Origin: Flavobacterium sp. W4I14
GTDB lineage: Bacteria > Bacteroidota > Bacteroidia > Sphingobacteriales > Sphingobacteriaceae
NCBI GenBank assembly: GCA_030817875.1
Contig: JAUSZU010000001.1
Location: 1,054,001 to 1,118,000, forward strand
Length of the DNA: 64,000 bases
Reading direction: 5' to 3'
Shown in pieces: positions 61,387 to 64,000 of the stretch (position 1 is its first letter; the number at the start of each line of letters is the position of its first letter). Under the pieces are notes generated by a model that saw nothing but the letters and a program-made list of their open reading frames with translations, had not been told where the DNA came from and ran no database searches. The position numbers and the translations under genes were made by a program.

Positions 61387-61767
61387 AGAAACAAACGATT
61401 GTTCTTGCCCTGTGAATTTCCCACAAAGATGCCTTAACCCGATTAGGGATTTTGTCAGTTAGAATTAAGAAATTATTAAGAATTGTAAGGTTAACTGAAA
61501 ATAATGTTAAGGATTTTCAATTGATAGGTTCAGAATCAAAGATTAAATTTAACACGATGACGTAAAGATGAAGTGGGCCACATGTTATAATTGAAAAATG
61601 GCGATTTTTTTTCTGAATTATATTGTTCGCTGTGTTTTTTAAGGCGTTTTCGTTAAAAGCATAAAAAAAATATACTTCCAGCCTTTTCAGGTTCAAAAAA
61701 AGAGGAAGACTTTTCAGCTCCCTCTTTTTTATCTGATCGGTATTTTTTTATCTGATCTGTATCTGGT
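61387..61767. other. Promoter-containing spacer upstream of the SusC operon
   Basis: Contains TTAAG at 61465 and 61476 (11-bp spacing) and TTAAC/TTAAG at 61491 and 61507, reminiscent of Pho-type direct repeats but not evenly spaced, and a CACAG ... CTGTG pair. No ORF. The M57 terminator lies at its other end. Confidence 0.45.
61695..61730 (-). terminator. Terminator of the M57 peptidase gene
   Basis: AAAAAAGAGG and CCTCTTTTTT form a 10-bp stem around a 16-base loop, 38 bases past the stop on the minus strand, with a TTTTTTTG tail. Confidence 0.8.
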
Positions 61768-62601
61768 TTATTTATAAAGGTAATTCATTGCAATTACATC
61801 ATTTGCATTAAATGTACGGTCGCCTCCGTTAGAGCAAGCCAGCATAAATGATTCTGCATCTGCTTTAGATGGTGTGCCTGGGATTTGTATCGCACCAACT
61901 CCTGCTGTTCCTTCGTTAGAACGTTTTCCTCCGCAGCTGTATGCTCTGTTCATATAATCTGTATGACGGAATCCTATACAATGCCCAACTTCATGTTGCA
62001 AAACTGAGGCTACATACAATAAATTAGGATTGGTACCGTAGGCATTAACATTCGTATTCATTTTAACCTGATTGAATGGCTCGCCGCTTGAAGTAGGAAA
62101 ACCAGATGAGCCTAAAGTGATGTAGCCGCCACTTGGCCCTTCGTTAAATCCAAATACATCAATGTTACCTGTAGTACCTGTATTAGCCCTTTGAAAAGTC
62201 ATACGCAGGCCCAATGAGTTATATCTTGAAATCATTAGGTCAACAGCATCACTATACACCTGTGGTAAATTTGTAACAGAAATTGTAATCACACGCGGTA
62301 GTGATTTAACAACATTTGTTGTGCGGTACTGCTCGGTTTCAGCAATATTTAAATTAGGGCTTAAAGACTTTTCATTTAAATTGGCATCTGTTAGAACGAT
62401 GTCGCCTTCAACCAGGTAACCGTTATCAACTTTACGTGCATTTTCGACGCTAAATCCTAAGCTTCTTATTTGTTGTAAAGTACTTGCTGATATTTCGGAT
62501 TTGTTGTTAGTTTGTTCAGAAGTGTTGTTCTTTTTGCATGAAGATATGCAGAAAAATAAAGCGCATACCATGGCTAATGATAAAAATTTTGTGTTTTTCA
62601 T
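61768..62601 (-). CDS. M57-type (dual-action HEIGH) zinc metallopeptidase lipoprotein
   Basis: A 277-residue protein with lipobox CISSC (Cys at 22). The zinc site LQHEVGHCIGFRHTDYM with three His and a Glu fits the extended HExxHxxGxxH metzincin pattern; the downstream Met-rich turn (SCG...SFMLACSNGGDR then VIAMNYLYK) is typical of the HEIGH family. The N-terminal 90 residues are a pro-region with a proline-free linker. Surface or periplasmic proteolysis is inferred. It is monocistronic. Confidence 0.88.
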   Translation of the reverse strand: MKNTKFLSLAMVCALFFCISSCKKNNTSEQTNNKSEISASTLQQIRSLGFSVENARKVDNGYLVEGDIVLTDANLNEKSLSPNLNIAETEQYRTTNVVKSLPRVITISVTNLPQVYSDAVDLMISRYNSLGLRMTFQRANTGTTGNIDVFGFNEGPSGGYITLGSSGFPTSSGEPFNQVKMNTNVNAYGTNPNLLYVASVLQHEVGHCIGFRHTDYMNRAYSCGGKRSNEGTAGVGAIQIPGTPSKADAESFMLACSNGGDRTFNANDVIAMNYLYK

Positions 62602-62888
62602 GTTTAAGTTAGTTTAGGTTAAAATGTATTGATCAGATAAATCTAATATAGAAACAAATTCTATGTAATCAAATAGTTACAATGTTTTTTAAAAAAAATA
62701 TATGCTATGATCTAGCCGTAAAGCCCCTTCAACATTGTCGCATATCACCACTGGCAAACTCGAATTTACATGCCATCTTTGTATAGTCAGGAAATATTAA
62801 AAAGACTGACAAGATGATGGAGCAGCTACCATTCCAAAAACGGGCGAAACCGAAAAGCCTTAAGAGTAGGAAATTAAAAAATGATCTT

Positions 62889-63338
62889 ATGTCGAACAAC
62901 ACCGTTTCATTGCACAGAGTTTTAAAAGCATCACCAGAAAAAGTATATCGTGCATTTACTGAACCTCTGGCAATCGCTTCATGGTTACCTCCATATGGCT
63001 ATCTTTGTACTGTTCACGAAATGACAGTAGCATTGGGAGGTTCCTTTAAAATGTCGTTTCAGAATTTTTCTACATCCAATGGTCATTCGTTCGGCGGAAA
63101 ATACCTTGAAGTAACACCAAATGAGTTTTTAAAGTATACCGATCAGTTTGATGATCCAAACCTGCCTGGTGAAATGATTACTTCAGTTTGGTTGAAAAAG
63201 ACATTAGTGGGCACCGAAATTAAAATTACTCAGGAAGGAATTCCCTCAGCTATTCCTGTAGAGATGTGTTACCTGGGTTGGCAGGAATCGCTTGAAAAGT
63301 TAGCTAAGCTGGTAGAACCAGAAATACCAGATGCTTAA
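62889..63338 (+). CDS. SRPBCC (AHSA1-type) domain protein
   Basis: From ATG 62889 (MSNNTVSLHRV) 149 residues; the frame is open to an ATG at 62814, but relatives begin near the later one. It has SLHRVLKASPEKVYRAFTEP, LAIASWLPPYGYLC and the C-terminal CYLGWQESLEKLAKLVEPE of the activator-of-Hsp90-like START/SRPBCC fold. Such proteins bind hydrophobic ligands in a deep cavity; the ligand is unknown. A terminator follows at 63388-63422. Confidence 0.82.
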   Translation: MSNNTVSLHRVLKASPEKVYRAFTEPLAIASWLPPYGYLCTVHEMTVALGGSFKMSFQNFSTSNGHSFGGKYLEVTPNEFLKYTDQFDDPNLPGEMITSVWLKKTLVGTEIKITQEGIPSAIPVEMCYLGWQESLEKLAKLVEPEIPDA

Positions 63339-63765
63339 TTAAAGGAATACATTTTTGTAATACATAACTCGGCTAACCTCACAGCTTAAACCCCGCTAAA
63401 GTAATTTTAGAGGGGTTTTTTCGTGCGCTTACCTGATATTAAGCGATTTTGCCAAATGATTAAGTCTATTTGTGTAAGCGCGGTGATATTGGATGAATAA
63501 ATATATATTTAAGTTGATATATCCCTAACCAATAATGAGCCAGCTATTTAATCTTTCCTCCAGCAGATTAGTGACACATATTAATTGGGCAATCACATTA
63601 CATTTTCAATATTACATAACAGGTATTTTTGGTACCAATACGACAGAAATTTCCTGCTTTATAAATAATAAACAACGCAACCAGTTGCCATTATCTGTGA
63701 TAAGGCGCAGACTGCTAGAATTGCATCAATAAACACACATTAATCACAACAAAGGATCCTTTAAT
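63339..63765. other. Spacer before the final gene
   Basis: Contains the terminator of the SRPBCC gene and an ORF 63535-63732 without recognisable features (65 residues, Ser/Asn/Ile rich), which I do not call. No repeat is evident. Confidence 0.5.
63388..63422 (+). terminator. Terminator of the SRPBCC gene
   Basis: AAACCCCGCTAAA and TTTTAGAGGGGTTT pair with one mismatch around a short loop, followed by TTT. Confidence 0.8.
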
Positions 63766-64000
63766 ATGGATAACAATACAGTTGGCCGAAGAGATTTTAT
63801 TAAAAAGGCAGGTTTGTTAACAGCAGGTCTCGCTGCATTATGCTTTCCGGTATGGGCACAGAGCATTTTTGCTCAGGATTATCCCTTACATAATATTCCG
63901 GAAGATAAAGATATCGACCCCCTTTGGGCACGTTCACTTTTTAACAGGGGCGAGGTAAGCACTTATCTGAAAAGTCGAAATGAACTAAAATACATTGGTA
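63766..64000 (+). CDS. N-terminal part of a Tat-exported protein (GH116-like), truncated by the window edge
   Basis: 78 codons are visible. VGRRDFIKKAGLLTAGLAAL is a twin-arginine signal, with likely cleavage near FAQ. The mature start WARSLFNRGEVSTYLKSRNE then LKYIG resembles the beginning of GH116-type beta-glucosidase-like proteins of Bacteroidota, as I recall. The catalytic part lies beyond the window, so the family is tentative. Confidence 0.5.
   Translation, partial: MDNNTVGRRDFIKKAGLLTAGLAALCFPVWAQSIFAQDYPLHNIPEDKDIDPLWARSLFNRGEVSTYLKSRNELKYIG

Noticed and set aside
63535..63732. 65-codon ORF upstream of the last gene
   Set aside because: No motif, signal or promoter; composition typical of AT-rich spacer translations.

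Overview
The window comes from a Bacteroidota chromosome, most likely Sphingobacteriaceae (Pedobacter-like). Support for this: a SusC/SusD pair, a Bacteroidales-type Tra conjugation set, fused alpha/beta 2-oxoacid dehydrogenase E1, a DAHP synthase-chorismate mutase fusion, a tmRNA tag GENTYALAA, promoters of the TTG/TTTG-N19-TAnnTTTG type and few Shine-Dalgarno sequences. I ran no database search; all family names are from motif recognition.

Bases 1 to about 19,850 are the right-hand part of an integrative conjugative element (ICE). A long + strand operon encodes a CTnDOT-like type IV secretion apparatus: DUF3408-like protein, two TraE-type pilins, TraF, the TraG (VirB4) ATPase, three tandem secreted paralogues, TraJ, TraK, a TraL-position protein, TraM, TraN, then a VirD4-type coupling ATPase, an M23 peptidase and DUF4099-like accessory proteins. 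It ends at a strong hairpin at 15,492-15,517. Small regulators follow, then a PUR-domain/RadC-HhH fusion, an ORF6N protein and a tyrosine integrase lacking the usual first catalytic arginine. The integrase lies next to the 3' end of ssrA (tmRNA, 19,881-20,244), the probable attachment gene. The left end of the ICE is outside the window.

Bases 20,250-51,640 are core chromosome: an aminotransferase, a DUF1573 protein, the 2-oxoacid dehydrogenase, a TPR histidine kinase facing a LytTR regulator, and a minus-strand block of aromatic amino-acid genes (pheA, DAHP synthase/chorismate mutase, aroA, aroC; separately S4-aroB-sterol desaturase). In front of pheA the sequence reads as a complete ribosome-mediated attenuator: promoter, 20-codon leader peptide with four Phe and five Tyr codons, a mutually exclusive antiterminator and a 13-bp terminator. 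Then come proline dehydrogenase, Mpo1-like and HAD proteins, a sugar dehydrogenase-cytochrome fusion, four cold-shock-like genes of which only one keeps canonical RNA-binding motifs, an AraC regulator, an Hsp70-like ATPase, a pentameric ligand-gated channel homologue, a PIF1-like helicase and tRNA-Met.

Bases 51,640-53,060 hold no intact gene but contain gene stubs, two short-period iteron-like arrays and a copy of a roughly 320-bp dispersed repeat also seen at 38,027-38,345. Bases 53,060-61,386 form a five-gene minus-strand operon, SusC-SusD-PI-PLC-like-alkaline phosphatase-PHP phosphoesterase, which looks like an outer-membrane uptake locus for organic phosphate rather than glycans. The window ends with an M57 metallopeptidase lipoprotein, an SRPBCC protein and the start of a Tat-exported protein resembling GH116 enzymes.
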